Positions 43,959 through 56,130 of a stretch of 64,000 nucleotides of DNA are shown here, piece after piece. This stretch comes from Myrica gale (taxonomy: Eukaryota; Streptophyta; Magnoliopsida; Fagales; Myricaceae). Every line of letters starts with the position of its first letter. Position 1 is the stretch's first letter. The notes under the pieces were generated by a model that saw nothing but the letters and a program-made list of their open reading frames with translations, was not told the DNA's origin and did not search any database. The translations under genes and the position numbers were made by a program. Where the stretch lies: NCBI GenBank assembly GCA_963930655.1, contig OZ005600.1, positions 499,501-563,500 on the forward strand. The letters are read 5' to 3'.

Positions 43959-46900
43959 TCAAAAGGAACGAAAGTCACTATGCATATCACAACGCCGGAT
44001 ATGCTCGGGAATACTAGAAAGCGGAAGACAACCAAAACAACCGGAAGAAACCGCCCACTTGGCAAGCAAATGGGCAAGACGATTACACCGCCTAGGCACC
44101 CAAGCAATCTTCCAATCCTTAAAACAAGCAAAAAACTTCCTAATAACATTCACATAAGCAGTAATAGCCCAACAAGAGGCCGGATTAGAAGAAAGGACCT
44201 CCCTACAAAGGATCAAGGAGTTACTTTCGAAGTCCACCCGCTCCCAATTGTGCCTCTTAGCTAACTCCAAAGCTTTTTCCAACGCCAAAGATTCTCCAAC
44301 CAAGGGGTCCATAGCAGCAAAGCGTTCCGTGTATACCATACAGAGGGAACTGTGAGAGTCTCGAACCGAGATAGCTATGTAAGACCCATGAGGACGGATT
44401 GCAACATCCGTATTCACCTTCAACCTACCATACATAGGAGGACACCAGCACAAATGGGTAGATTGCCTCGAAAAAACCCAAGCATTAGCATGCTCGATAT
44501 ATCGTCTCCTCAGCGAAGAAACCATCTCCCCAATATCAAGAGGTACATTTTGAAAAAGTAATTTGTTGCGCATGAGCCAAAGCTCGTCCAACACAATAGC
44601 CGCGTTGAGAGAAAACGCCAGAATACTATCAGCTCGGATATTAAAAACCGAACCCGCATTAAGCACCGCGAGAATCAGCTCGCCCGGATGAGAGAACACC
44701 AAAGAGTCCATCTGCACACCCCAAGAAGATTCGCGCCAAGCGATACTAGCGACGCTGCAATAAACGAACAAATGGAGAGTGTCTTCAGGAGCCTGCTTGC
44801 AGAAAGGGCATAAGAAACTTTCTTCCTCCTCGCAATGTAAAATTCTGCCCAAAGCGCCCTTCGTCTTGATTGCCCCAGCTGCAACTTTCCATAACATAAG
44901 CTTGAGTCTATCTTGGATCTTTAACTTCCATAACTTGGACCATGGAACCGAAGCAAGAAAAGGGTTAGAAGTGGAACAGTTGCTTTGTTCCGCCATTATA
45001 AGAGATTTAACCGAGAACGAACCAGAGAGTTCTTTGGACCAAATCCACCGGTCATCCGCAGAAGCACGTGGAACGGGCAACCTGAGAATGCACTCCACAG
45101 AGTGCTCCTCAAATAACTGGCGAAGCAAGGGAAGATTCCACCTTCCCGCACCTTCTACAACCAAGTCGCTAACCACCCGAACCGACCAATTATCCCAAGC
45201 CCCATCTCTCCATGCAGGCTTACAATTATCTCCTCCAGGAAGCCATGGATGCTCCCTAAGTAGAACCGCATCTCCATTGCTAGGAAGCAGACATAGACCC
45301 GTCCGAAGCAGGGGAGCAGCCCGCATGATCCCTTTCCAAACACTCGAACCAGAAGATGAAGAAGCTGAAGAGTACAGGGGGCACATGTGAGGGTATTTGT
45401 GCTTCACCAAACGGACCCATAAACTATCCGGGGAAGAATAGAACAACCATCCAAGTTTGGCTATCAGAGCCAAATTAGTATCATGCAATCTTCTTAAGCC
45501 AAGCCCTCCCGCCTCCTTAGGAAGACAAATCGAGTCCCAGGCCTTCGGTGTAAAATTGTGCCCTTTTTTTGAGGGAAAGCCCCACCAGAAATCCTTAAGA
45601 ATTTTATCGATATCCTCGCACCACCCTTTAGGAAGAAGAAAAGTGGACATGCAGTAGAGAGGCATCGCTGCAGCCACTGTCTTGATAAGAACCGTCCTCC
45701 CGGCTTGCGAAAGGGTTCACATCTTCCACCCCGCCACCTTTGAAAGCACCTTTTCCTTGACATCCTCGAAAGCGCGCTTCTTCGATCTCCCGAGAAACAA
45801 AGGGAGACCCAAATACTTGCTGTGCATGTCCATCTTCTTCATTTGTAGTGCAGTACAAAGAGCGGTTACCACCTCCGGATGCGTATTGCCACTACAGAAT
45901 AATGAAGACTTGCCTCTGTTAATTTTCTGTCCCGAGAGCCGCGAGTAATCCTCCAACACCTTGCTGATCTGTCCAACCTCTCTGGAATTGGCACGACTGA
46001 ATATCAGGATGTCATCTGCAAAAAACAGATGAGAGAGAGCAGGAGCATGTCGAGAAACTTTGATGCCATGAAACAACCCCAAATGTTCGGCCCTTCCTAG
46101 CATCCTCGAGAGTACCTCAGACCCCAGGATGAAGAGGAAGGGGGATAGAGGATCGCCCTGTCGAAGTCCTCTACCAGGTTTAAAGAAACCGAATGGAGAC
46201 CCGTTCAACATAATCGAATAGGACACAATGGTAATACACTGCTCTATCCATCCAACCCATTTGCTTGCGAAACCAAAGGCCTTCATCACCTTAAGAATGA
46301 AACTCCACTCCATTCTATCATAAGCCTTCTCCATATCTAGTTTGATAGCGGTGAGACCCTTCCGACCTCGCTTAGCCTTCATTGAGTGGAGAACCTCTTG
46401 CCCGATAATAGCATTTTCCTGAATTGTTCGCCCCGAAACGAAGGCCGCTTGATATGGCGAGATAATGGACGGAAGAACTCCTTTCAAACGGTTGGACAAG
46501 ATTTTGGCTATGACTTTGTATGCTGCATTGCAAAGGCTAATCGGTCTAAATTGCTCCATCTTGGTCGGGTGATCCACCTTAGGCAACAATACAATGAAGC
46601 TGTGGTTCAGCTGCTTTAATAGATAACCAGACTGGAAAAAATGTGTAACCATGTCAGTCAAAGCTTTCCCCACTGTGATCCAATAATGTTGAAAAAACAA
46701 TCCCGACATGCCATCCGGTCCAGGAGCTTTGAGGGGCCCAATCTGGAAAACTGCATCTTTTATTTCCTGGGCAGATGGCATTCCACAAAGAGAGGTATTG
46801 ACCTCATCCGAAATGCTAGGCTGGATCAGAGTCTCGAGATCACGGTCGATCACAGGAAAGGAGGAAGAAAACAACGTCTGAAAATAAGTCACAGCGTGGC

Positions 46901-48071
46901 CCCCGATAGCCGCCCGATCTTGTAGCCACTGCCCCTCAGCAGATTTGAGAGCCTCGATGTTGTTTCGTCGTCTACGAATAATGGTAGACAAGTGGAAAAA
47001 TCGGGTATTAAGGTCATTTGTAGACAACCAGCTTACCCGAGATTTTTGTTTCCATAAACTTTCTTCCATCCTTAAAACCTCCAGCAGTTCGGATTGCATC
47101 TTCCGCTCCGCGTCCCCTGACCACTGAGAAGGCGGGCAGCTTTGCAAAAGAGCAAGACTGTTCTGTAACACCTGAATATTGGCTTGGACCGAACCAAAAA
47201 CCTCTCTGTTCCATTGACGGAGAGCTTTTTTGGTAGAAATAATCCGGAGAACCAATTGAAACGCTACTGAGCCCCACACAGGCCTCGACCACGCGTCATC
47301 CACCACCATCCGGCTTCTCTCATCCTTAGTCCAGCAGCTTTCAAACCGAAATGGTTTAGGACCAGCATCCATAGCTCCATATGTATCCAGAAACAACGGG
47401 GTATGATCCGAAGCTATCCTTGGCAGGTTTTTCACAAGTGCTCGGGGGAATAAAGAGAGCCACTCCTCATTCGCCAAACCTTTGTCAAGCCGCTCTCGAA
47501 TTTTTTGATGGCCCCTACGACCATTGCACCAAGTAAAATGAGGACCCGAGCTCCCCACGTCCACCAGACCCGAATATGACTGAAAGTTGAGAAACCCATC
47601 CGAAGAGGACGACGAGAATGGTCTGCCGCCCCATTTCTCGTGTTGCCCTGAAATGGCATTAAAATCACCAAGAACGAGCCAGGGACCGCCAAAAGCCTCC
47701 CCAACTGTTGAAACTTCCTTCCAGAACTCATCCTTCCGAAACGGATCACACGGACTATGAATAAAGGTAAGAGCCCACGGCTGGGACGTAGGTTCACCGA
47801 ACAAAATAATACTAGTCATGTGTTCCTGCCGAACCACCAAGTCAAAATCGACTCCCCTCCTCCATGCAAAAATACTTCCTCCTCGGACTCCAACAGCGGG
47901 AACCTCCACCGAATCTGGGAATCCTAAGTTTGTCAATATACCCGTAGCATTGGAAATCTTGGTTTCCACGATGCAAAGACAGTCCGGGTTGTACTGTCTA
48001 AGCATTGCCCGTAACGAACGAATTGTCGAAGCTTGGGCTAATCCTCGACAATTCCAAAACAGGGCCTTCAT
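43959..48071 (-). pseudogene. LINE ORF2 (endonuclease, reverse transcriptase, RNase H) with one in-frame UGA
   Basis: ORF2 makes the nick and copies LINE RNA by target-primed reverse transcription. Residues 1-225 are an APE-like endonuclease: WNCRGL, IVETK, LVLGDFNAI, DHTPLFL. The RT follows: FRPISLCNAAYKVIAKILSN, GRTIQENAIIGQE, KLDMEKAYDRMEW, GLRQGDPLSPFLF, FADD at 684-687. The frame stops at TGA 45719-45717 after GWKM. The same frame resumes with TLSQAGRTVLIKTVAAAMPL and is open for 585 codons. That part contains the zinc-binding domain (CPFCKQAPEDTLHLFVYC) and an RNase H-like domain (VNTDVAI, GESLALEKAL, FESNSLILC). Without the stop it would be about 1370 residues. CGA to TGA at a CpG is a likely cause. 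Confidence 0.95.
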
Positions 48072-49909
48072 GGAGAGGTTGGGGGCATGGGATGGCCCGC
48101 CTCCTCAGCCTTAGCACCATGAACAACAACCTTAGTCCGCTGAACTCCCGCCCGCATCTTACTCTTACCCTGTCTCTCTGTTATACACCGTCTTGTTTTA
48201 TTCGTGTTCAATGAGTCAACCTCCGAAGCAGGATGTTTGTGCACCTTAATCCAGTAAGCTAAAGGTTGCGAATCAAAGCCCACCAGCTCCTCCTGGGTAC
48301 GAGACTCCTCAATTCGGGGGGGTAGAAATGGTTCGTTGATAACTAAAGATGGCTTCAACTCATCATCCCGCTTGGCTCCAATAACCAGACTCCCTGGTTT
48401 GCGAACATTAAGCGAAAGAGGAGCAATCCATTTTTCCTTACCCTTACCCTTCCTCGACAGTGGGCCTGCCTTGACTGGGGCAAAGTTACCCGGCAGTCCG
48501 TCTGATTTCGCTGTAGAGAGGAACGGGCTCACTGTAAGCCCAGTTGAAGGAAGCTTGGTGGACTGCTTAGTTGCGGTCCCTTCAGATGGACGACCTTCAG
48601 TTTCGGATGGCCCAGTAGAGAACGGGCTCACAGAAAGCCCCGTTGAAATGAGTTTGGCCGACTGCTTACCTGGTCCAGGCCCAGCTATCCCACCCGTTCC
48701 TAACACGCGACAGGAAGAAAAAGCTTCCAATACTTTTTTTGATGCCTCGTCTGCCTCCACCAGACTTCTGCCTTTTTCCTTTTCTACCATCCGAGCAAGA
48801 TCCATTTCAAACTCGACCGTTGCCTGCCACGCTTCCATGTCAGACATCGCGCCTTTTGGGTTACACCGACTAGAGCCGACCACTCCTGCCATATCTCGCC
48901 TGCCTCTGCAGCCGCCCTCCTTAAACCCCGACCCATACAGGCCTGGCCTCTGAGCTTCTCTGACCGTGTCAGACTGTACCTCGGCAGAAGGCTGCCCTGC
49001 AGTAAGGACCCGTGACCCAGGCGCCTCCGGAGTACCTTGGCGTAAGCGTCCGCTCCGATCAACGGCTTCCAGCACCCCATCGGTGGGGTTTGCAGAGGCA
49101 AAGGTAACCATTCGATGCTCTGTTAAAATAGATGGATAATGGTGGATGATTGGGAAATCCGCTGGTTGGGGGTTGGTTTGGGATTTTTGGGTGTTACTAC
49201 TACGCGCAATCACCCTATTAGGCGCAGTAAATCTTCTGTAATCTGATGAACCAGCCACCATTCGGGGACCAAAGGAGGCCGGTTCTTCCACTTTAAAAGT
49301 GGGTGCAGGGCAGGTGTTCGTCAGATGGCCCAACCGCCCACAGTTGTAGCAAATTCCCGATAGCTTTTCATATTTGAGTTGAACCCACGTTGACTCACGA
49401 TTGTTTCGGGGTAGAAAAAAACCAGGACAGAGAGGTTGAGAAATTTGGAGCCGAACTCGCACTCTGATAAACTGTGTTATCCAAACCTTCCTATCTGACC
49501 GAAAATCGACTTCTAGCACTTCTCCTGCCCTGCGAGCTGCCGATTCAGCCATCTGTCTGGTTGTGGATCCCGCCGGAAGCCCGTGGACTTGTACCCATAC
49601 CGATAAGGAAGAGAAATCCACCTCCTGCACCGTTTCATCTAGGCTTAAAGGTTTAAGGACAAGGGGAAACCCCTTGATAGTCCACGGGGCCTGCTCCAAC
49701 ACCCTTTGCCTACAGCTGCTCGTCGGAAAGGAGAAAATATAACGGTCTTCACCCACTTCCTCCATTTCCAGAGCCTGAATGAAATGCCAGGCCTGGAAAA
49801 TAGCCCCCCTCACTCCAACCTTGTTGAGAGTTTTGTCCGAGATGAGTTTCCCCACTAGACAGTGATCCATCTCTCCTTCTGCTTGGCAAGAGCCCGCTAT
49901 CCCCTCCAT
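48068..49909 (-). CDS. LINE ORF1, DUF4283 and CCHC zinc-knuckle RNA-binding protein, 613 aa
   Basis: Starts MEGIAGSCQAEGEMDHCLVG. The DUF4283 domain spans about residues 15-170 (KTLNKVGVRGAIFQAWHFIQ, APWTIKGFPLVLKPLSLDE, VWVQVHGLP). A CX2CX4HX4C knuckle CYNCGRLGHLTNTC is at 187-200, followed by a long Pro/Ser-rich basic tail. It should coat LINE RNA. The frame is intact. Its TGA stop overlaps the ORF2 start codon as ATGA at 48071-48068. Confidence 0.93.
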   Translation of the reverse strand: MEGIAGSCQAEGEMDHCLVGKLISDKTLNKVGVRGAIFQAWHFIQALEMEEVGEDRYIFSFPTSSCRQRVLEQAPWTIKGFPLVLKPLSLDETVQEVDFSSLSVWVQVHGLPAGSTTRQMAESAARRAGEVLEVDFRSDRKVWITQFIRVRVRLQISQPLCPGFFLPRNNRESTWVQLKYEKLSGICYNCGRLGHLTNTCPAPTFKVEEPASFGPRMVAGSSDYRRFTAPNRVIARSSNTQKSQTNPQPADFPIIHHYPSILTEHRMVTFASANPTDGVLEAVDRSGRLRQGTPEAPGSRVLTAGQPSAEVQSDTVREAQRPGLYGSGFKEGGCRGRRDMAGVVGSSRCNPKGAMSDMEAWQATVEFEMDLARMVEKEKGRSLVEADEASKKVLEAFSSCRVLGTGGIAGPGPGKQSAKLISTGLSVSPFSTGPSETEGRPSEGTATKQSTKLPSTGLTVSPFLSTAKSDGLPGNFAPVKAGPLSRKGKGKEKWIAPLSLNVRKPGSLVIGAKRDDELKPSLVINEPFLPPRIEESRTQEELVGFDSQPLAYWIKVHKHPASEVDSLNTNKTRRCITERQGKSKMRAGVQRTKVVVHGAKAEEAGHPMPPTSP

Positions 49910-50716
49910 CCCCTAAAGTATACACCAGGAAGTCAAGGAGAACGTTTGCAGCCCAAGAGACTCTCAAAATCCCAGTAGAAAGTACTAAGCACTTCAGCAC
50001 TTGTCTCCTAGCGTAAGGCGCTAGAGACCCGAAACGAACCTCCAAAAAGCTATCAGGAACTCCCAGAAGGAGCAGCACAAGAACTAACTGCTATCAAACA
50101 GTCGAGATAGGCCACAAAGACCCAAACAATATACTCATATAGTACAGCAATTGAAAGACAAAAGAACTCTCAACACACGGGTCACTCACCCTACTTCATC
50201 AATGACGAAGATGTTCTACCTCTAGGCGCAGCGACTCATGCCACCACACGGGTCAACAGCTTCCATGTCTCCAATTCTCCCACACCTTGAGAAGACTTTC
50301 GTACACCTTCTGTTGTCTCTTACTACATTTTCCGAAATCTCACTTAATCAGACAAAAGAATGACCCTTTCATATCTAATACAACAAAATTTTCGTTAATT
50401 TTCAGAAAAGAAAGATTGACTAATTGACACTGGTCTTTCAACTTGAAACTATGGTAGATCCATCTTTCTGTGAACACAATGGTTTGTGGAATGCAAATAA
50501 GGGCATTTGTCCTCTGGGATGTGATAGTAGTCCTGTTACCCACTAGAGAGAGAAAGTACCCGATGACCTATCACACTATCTCGGCATCGCTTGGGGTTCA
50601 CACAATCAACTCTCCTGGCTCTGATTTTCCATGGAGCCCACGGTGGGCGGTGGGAGAAGTGAATATCTGAGTCATGTCCAGTTGGATTCAAAGCTACCCA
50701 TTTGGATTACCACTTG
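49910..50716 (-). promoter_or_regulatory. LINE 5' untranslated/promoter region
   Basis: About 807 bp between the 5' target duplication and the ORF1 start. LINEs carry an internal promoter here (general knowledge). No specific motif identified. Confidence 0.5.
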
Positions 50717-50734
50717 TAAGCTCCCAAAGTGTTA

Positions 50735-52080
50735 AATTCTCCTGAAACATGTACGAAATCTAACGAAATGTGTATATGCAACTGTGGTCCAAAACAGAGA
50801 GACAAGATTAGAGAACCCCAACGAACGCCAACTTGCAATCGTGCGATGTGTGACTTGACAGTCTGCAGGTAGAATATCTTATCCTCGAACGTTCAAAAGT
50901 GCAGAAACTTTATCACTGCCAGTGTATGTAGTGTCCGAGTAAAGCAAAGCAACCCCAAGTTGCTCCATCATAGAAAAGTAGAGTCAGATTTCTACACATC
51001 TCAATCTTAAGAGAAAAAGAAATCGTTTTGACAGACTAGCTAGCAAACCGTACGTGAATCTAGGTACACACGATTATCAAATAGAAACGAAAGGAGATTG
51101 ATCAAAAGCCTCAGAACTTACAGGTAAAACATCATGACTTTAACATGGTTCCCAAGTTCATCTGCCCCTCAATCCAAGACGAATGAGAACATATATATTA
51201 TAATTAAGTCCATACCGGAATACGAAATGGAAAACGCAAGTGTGGGCCAATTCGATCTCATAGCTGAGGTTTCTGCATTTCCTGCAACCTGAAAAGTATT
51301 CATTCCAGGAAGATGCTCGCATGGGTTATTGCAGTGTGTTGAAAAAGACATCATTCTTATCTATCCGATTCATGCCTGTTCACTTTTAATTTATTTCCAG
51401 TTCAATATTTAACCTGAATGATCATTTTCACGAAGAAAATATATCTGTTGTTTTTATTTTGTTATATATCTACCCTCATCTACTTAGTAAGCAAATTAGA
51501 TGGTACAGCATAATTGAGCTAAACGCAGAGGCAGTACGCGAGGCGATATTCCTGCTTCTCCCAAAATAGCACATTATAAGGAGACGTGGCCTAGCTAGTG
51601 CCTAATTGAGCATATGCGCACCTTCTACAAGAACTGCTTAATCCAATTTACAACAATCTAGAGGAAGTTTTGGCTAACGTGGAGAACCAATAAGAAGGAA
51701 TCAGAAGATATGATCACTGTGCAGCTAGCTAGCCTAATTACTAGCTGACATGAGTAGCAATTTCATCCCCAACAAGGCCGGTGGATTCCATCAACAAGTG
51801 TATATAGCTGCTTTAGCAATAATTCTATTCATTCAGTGATATATATAAGAAAGAACATTAAAAAATATGCTGATTATGTGAGCATAAAGACGAAGTTATA
51901 CGTACCTTGAAAAGTATCTTTGCTGGATTAATACATTTTTCGAATATATGGAACTCCTAAATAGTCTTAAAGAGGATTATGCTTTCAGATATTTATCAGT
52001 TGAGGGACCACAACCACGCCACAGTTTTCATGTCTATCTGCAAACCATTTAGGCATAAAAAGTACCCTTGCAACCAGTAC
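50735..52080. other. Intergenic DNA
   Basis: AT-rich spacer between the LINE and the next gene. Nothing recognised. Confidence 0.5.
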
Positions 52081-52088
52081 TATATATA
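52081..52088 (+). promoter_or_regulatory. Candidate TATA box of the 114-aa gene
   Basis: TATATATA 79 bp before the start codon, followed by a pyrimidine-rich stretch. Confidence 0.5.
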
Positions 52089-52166
52089 CCTCCCACCCCC
52101 TCTTCGTACCGAATCATCAGCATTCGAATTCGAAATCAAACATAATTAGGTTAAGATATTTGTGAG

Positions 52167-52511
52167 ATGGAGGCCGAAAACCGTACGCGCAGAGGGTTCA
52201 TCAAGGGGAAGTTGATGTCATTCTATCGAGCAGCAAAGCCTTCCTCAACGGTCCAGTATACTAGCAAGGTTAAGCCAAGCCAGTCTTCTCCTTCGACTGC
52301 TTCAGTAGGCTTTATCGTCCCCCAGGACTATGTGGTTGGTCAGCCGAAACAGAAGGTGTCCAGCTATGTATTACCCCCTGATAGCACCCGTGACTTGATA
52401 AGCCAATATGATAACATCTACGGCGTGGCTGCTGATGAGGGCGTAGATATGAAGGCTGCAATTTATATATCTTCTGTTCAAGAACGCTTCAAGCTTGAAC
52501 GAATGAACTAG
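52167..52511 (+). CDS. Conserved plant protein of unknown function, 114 aa
   Basis: An intronless ORF, MEAENRTRRGFIKGKLMSFY to SSVQERFKLERMN. Basic N-terminus, Ser/Pro-rich middle (SKVKPSQSSPSTASVGFIV), then VPQDYVVGQPKQKVSSYVLP and a C-terminal part IYGVAADEGVDMKAAIYISS predicted helical. No signal peptide or membrane span. I recall similar small proteins in other eudicots, but no function is known to me. Support for being real: intact frame, TATA box upstream and ordered composition. Confidence 0.75.
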   Translation: MEAENRTRRGFIKGKLMSFYRAAKPSSTVQYTSKVKPSQSSPSTASVGFIVPQDYVVGQPKQKVSSYVLPPDSTRDLISQYDNIYGVAADEGVDMKAAIYISSVQERFKLERMN

Positions 52512-53490
52512 GAACGAAAGAAACAGCCCCGAGAAATGCAGTAGAGGTCACTGAACCCCTGTAGTGTTGGTCAACGCTTAGTCTTGTAATAAAGGCTTTA
52601 TCGTGCAGATCAGATCATAGCTAGGTTTATTTGTGTGGACAATTAAGGATCGATGTTGTATTTCTTTTTTCAAGGGATGTTGTATTTGTTTTATGTAGCA
52701 CCAGGATTAGTATAGCTAGCGTGTCTTAGGTTAAGGCATTTGCGTACTAGTCCTAACTCCTACGTGTAGTACTTATTCAAGCAAAGAAATTTGTAACTAG
52801 CTAGTGATCCATTTGCTGCTTAATTTACATAGATCTCAACATTGAAATCATATCGGACTACTTCAAGGGCAAAAGTTAATTGTAAGAATAATGTTCATGC
52901 TTGAATACGCTTTCTTTTGAGAACGTTATCAATTGCCGAAGTGGCCGATGAAATCTCGGAACTGCATAAAAATTATGTGCCAAAAAGCAGAGTTGGTGTT
53001 TTGATGTGATCACGGTATTTCTTAATTATAAGTGAGGATATTTAATAAAAATCGGAGGTGTCATATGCATCCTAGCTCCTTCATAAAAAAAGTACTACAC
53101 AGCATATATAGCTGTTCATACTCTGGCCAATGATAGTAATTGTTTAATGTTTATGTACGTAAACATCTGCTAATAATGTTAACTGAAATCGGAAGCTAGG
53201 GAATAATATTACTCAGCAGCTGCTTGTCTCCCACCATGGACTAGTTGGACCACAATAACAATCACTCATGAGGAGCCATTTGAGGTGATTGATCGTGACC
53301 GGTTGCTTAGATGTCTCATGCACTCTTTTCTTTCCATCATTAACTCAGTCATGTACCGAACATTAAAAGCTGTGCTTAGACAAATGATTTGCAAGGCCCA
53401 ACCTCTTATGTAATTATATAAGCTGGTGCTGTATTGCAACATGGAATATCCGTTCCTTGAAAATGGAATTTCTTGATCTGTAGACTCCGT
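52512..53490. other. Intergenic DNA
   Basis: 3' flank of the 114-aa gene. Nothing else recognised. Confidence 0.5.
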
Positions 53491-53680
53491 TTACATACTA
53501 AAATTTTATTTATTCTAAAATTTTAACACAATAAAAAATTATAATATAATCTCTCTCTCATCACATCATTACTTTTCACAATAATTAATATTAAAAATTA
53601 TCTCTCTCTTCACAATTTCACCAAATTCAATACCCTAAAATTTTAACCTCCTCAAAAATTTAACACACATACACAACCTT
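53491..53680 (-). mobile_element. Harbinger-like MITE, degenerate copy
   Basis: Same family and orientation as the copy at 6648-6836 (ctaaaattttaacacaataa, atataatctctctctcatca, accctaaaattttaacc). Right end acacaacc followed by tta; left end mutated. Confidence 0.7.
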
Positions 53681-54860
53681 AGATAATTACACTTGGCTCG
53701 ATTCCCTATCCATTAAGAGAGCTGGTTCAATCAGTCCGGAATAGAAAAACACGACAACGAGCTGGAAATTTCATGTTACGGCCAGATCCTAGTGATTTTT
53801 TATATATATAAAAAAAAAGCATATGTTCCTTTAATCATAACAAGGATCAAAAGAAAGGGGAGGGAGAGAATCTCTGTTCTTTTTTTAACTCCCACCCAGT
53901 TAGCTAGGCAGCTCTCTCCGCGACTCTTATCCTTTCAAGAAATAGCTTATGGTGCCCTTTTCTTCTGTCTGTCCAATGATTTGGTATGTTAAACTAATAT
54001 TCAAACAAGAAACTTTTAAAGGCTGAAAACAAATGGGAAATAATGGAAGAATATATATAGAGAGAGAGCTTTCTCTTTCCTTCACTAGGCTTTGTCCATG
54101 AGCCAATCCACTACATTTAAGCCCAATTTTGAAACAAAATTGACATCCGCCACTCATATGGCAAAGTAGTAGGGCCTGACTGGTCCAAACATGGACGCAG
54201 GCTTCAAATTCAAGCCTTGCCAGCTGCTTCGATGCTAAATATACAAAAGAAGTGACTTCTCCTGTGGGTCGAATACAGAATCCATTTAAAAAAAAAAAAG
54301 TCGGACTCCTGTTAACTTAAATGAACAGTGTACAATATCTTATCACTTGACGAGTTGACGCCAGGGAAGCTAACATGTTCATTTAATCTATTTCAAGCAT
54401 TTGGTCTAAAGCAATCATACAAATTACAAGCCGTGGAAACGGAACCCCGAAAAACCAAAAAGGTCAGAAACAGAAAGATACTACTGTTTTGTTGATGCGA
54501 GCCAGGTTGGGCTCGGCCCTTCAGTCCGGCCAAGTTTGTTTAAATTCTATGTTTCTATTGGGTCAGATTGGGCTCCAACACCTTTGGGACCAATAACTTG
54601 ATATAACTCATACTTTACGAGCAGTTTTCAGGAAAAAGAATGACCGAATTGAGCTCTCTGAGATGGTTTAGGACAATCGTGGTGGGATAGCGAGTACTTA
54701 GCCCAATAATTGTAGTCTGCAGAGTTGAAGCAAGACCAACAGAAAAACCCGGTCTAAAAGATTCTCTAGGCGATCCAACTTTGCTGAATCTTTTTTTCTT
54801 TTCCAGCTTTTCGAAGAGTAGAACTTTCCATCCTGAGGGGGTGCAAAAGAAAAACCTCCA
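53681..54860. other. Intergenic DNA
   Basis: Spacer without recognised genes or elements. Confidence 0.5.
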
Positions 54861-56130
54861 GGGGCTTGTTTGGAAATGGGTTGTGGTTGTGGTTTTGGTT
54901 TTGGTCTTGGGTTTAACTTTCAAAATTCAAATTTTAAGATTTAAATATTGTTTTGATGTAAGGGTTTGTATGGTTGTTTAATTCTTGAAATGATTTATAT
55001 TTTAATTTTACAGTTATTATGATATTCAAAAAATTAGAAAATATATAATTCAAAAATAAGTAGAAAATAGTTTCATAAATAAAAAAATAAAAAAGATAAA
55101 ATATGAAACTAATAAAAAATATTCATAAAAATTAAAAGACAAAGATAAAAATTGTGTAAAATTTATAAAAAAAATTAAATTTTACAAAAATAATAAAAAA
55201 ACATTACAAAAGTGTATAAATGTCTACAAAAGTTTTTAAAAATAAAAAAAATGCTTTTGGAAATTTAGTAAAAATAAATATGGGAAGAGCGAGATTTTTT
55301 CTTACCTTTTCAGGTCAATAAAACTGTACGGTAAGACCCGTGTAATTAAAGTATAATGGGCTGTAGGGAATAAAATAGATAAGTATTGGACATATGGATA
55401 TTAGACTGTTGAAACGTCTTGCAAGTCGCTAGGTAGGTTGCTTGTCTGTTTACTAAATGTATATTACATATGTATATAGATTATGCACCAGATCAAGGCA
55501 TTGATTAATCTTTACTTTCCCTGAAATTCTTTTTCTGATCTCGTGTTAGTGGGAATCAAATCCCAAGTTATTCTTCAATTGGTAAAAATGAATTATCATT
55601 TACCTTATTTGAGAAGAAACCACTTTTGGTAATTAAATTAACTTACAAACTGATGAAAGAGTCATGCATGCATGTTACTAAGGGGGATCACTCCCCTCAA
55701 AAACCCAAGGCAGCCGAGCATGTTAGTAATTATTGTTAAGTTTTTATTTTTGGAATTTATTTATTTTTATTATTTTAAAAAATATTTGTTTTATTAATTT
55801 TGCACGATTTTTATCTTTGTATTTTAATTTTTATGAATATTTTTTATTAGTTTCACATTTTATCTATTTTTATACTTATGAACATTTTCTACTTATTTTT
55901 TGAATTATATATTTTCTAATTTTTTTGAATTATTTTTATTTTTAAAATATCATAATAACTGTAAAATTAATATTATTTTATTTAATTAAAATATAAATCA
56001 TTTCAAGAATTAAACAACCAAACAATCCCTTACATAAAAACAATATTTAAATCCTAAAATTTGAATTTTAAAAGTTAAACCCAAAACCAAAACTAAAACC
56101 ACAACCACAACCCATTTCCAAACAAGCCCC
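54861..56130. mobile_element. 1.27-kb fold-back element with ~390-bp inverted arms
   Basis: Starts ggggcttgtttggaaatggg and ends with its complement (cccatttccaaacaagcccc). Arms at about 54861-55250 and 55740-56130 mirror each other (ggttgtggttttggttttgg, aaatttgaattttaaaagtt, cataataactgtaaaatta). No clear target duplication and no coding sequence. Very AT-rich inner arms. Confidence 0.85.

Larger units (their letters stand above)
43929..50716 (-). mobile_element. Full-length plant LINE (L1 clade), 6.8 kb
   Basis: Bounded by an exact 18-bp duplication taagctcccaaagtgtta (43911-43928 and 50717-50734), with a poly(A) tail at the 43929 end. Order on the minus strand: ~0.8-kb 5' UTR, ORF1 (DUF4283 plus zinc knuckle), ORF2 (endonuclease, RT, zinc-binding domain, RNase H), very short 3' UTR. 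Only one in-frame stop breaks ORF2, so the insertion is fairly recent. Confidence 0.97.

Noticed and set aside
44779..45390. 203-aa + strand frame, and other + strand frames across 43.9-49.9 kb
   Set aside because: Antisense shadows of LINE ORF1 and ORF2.
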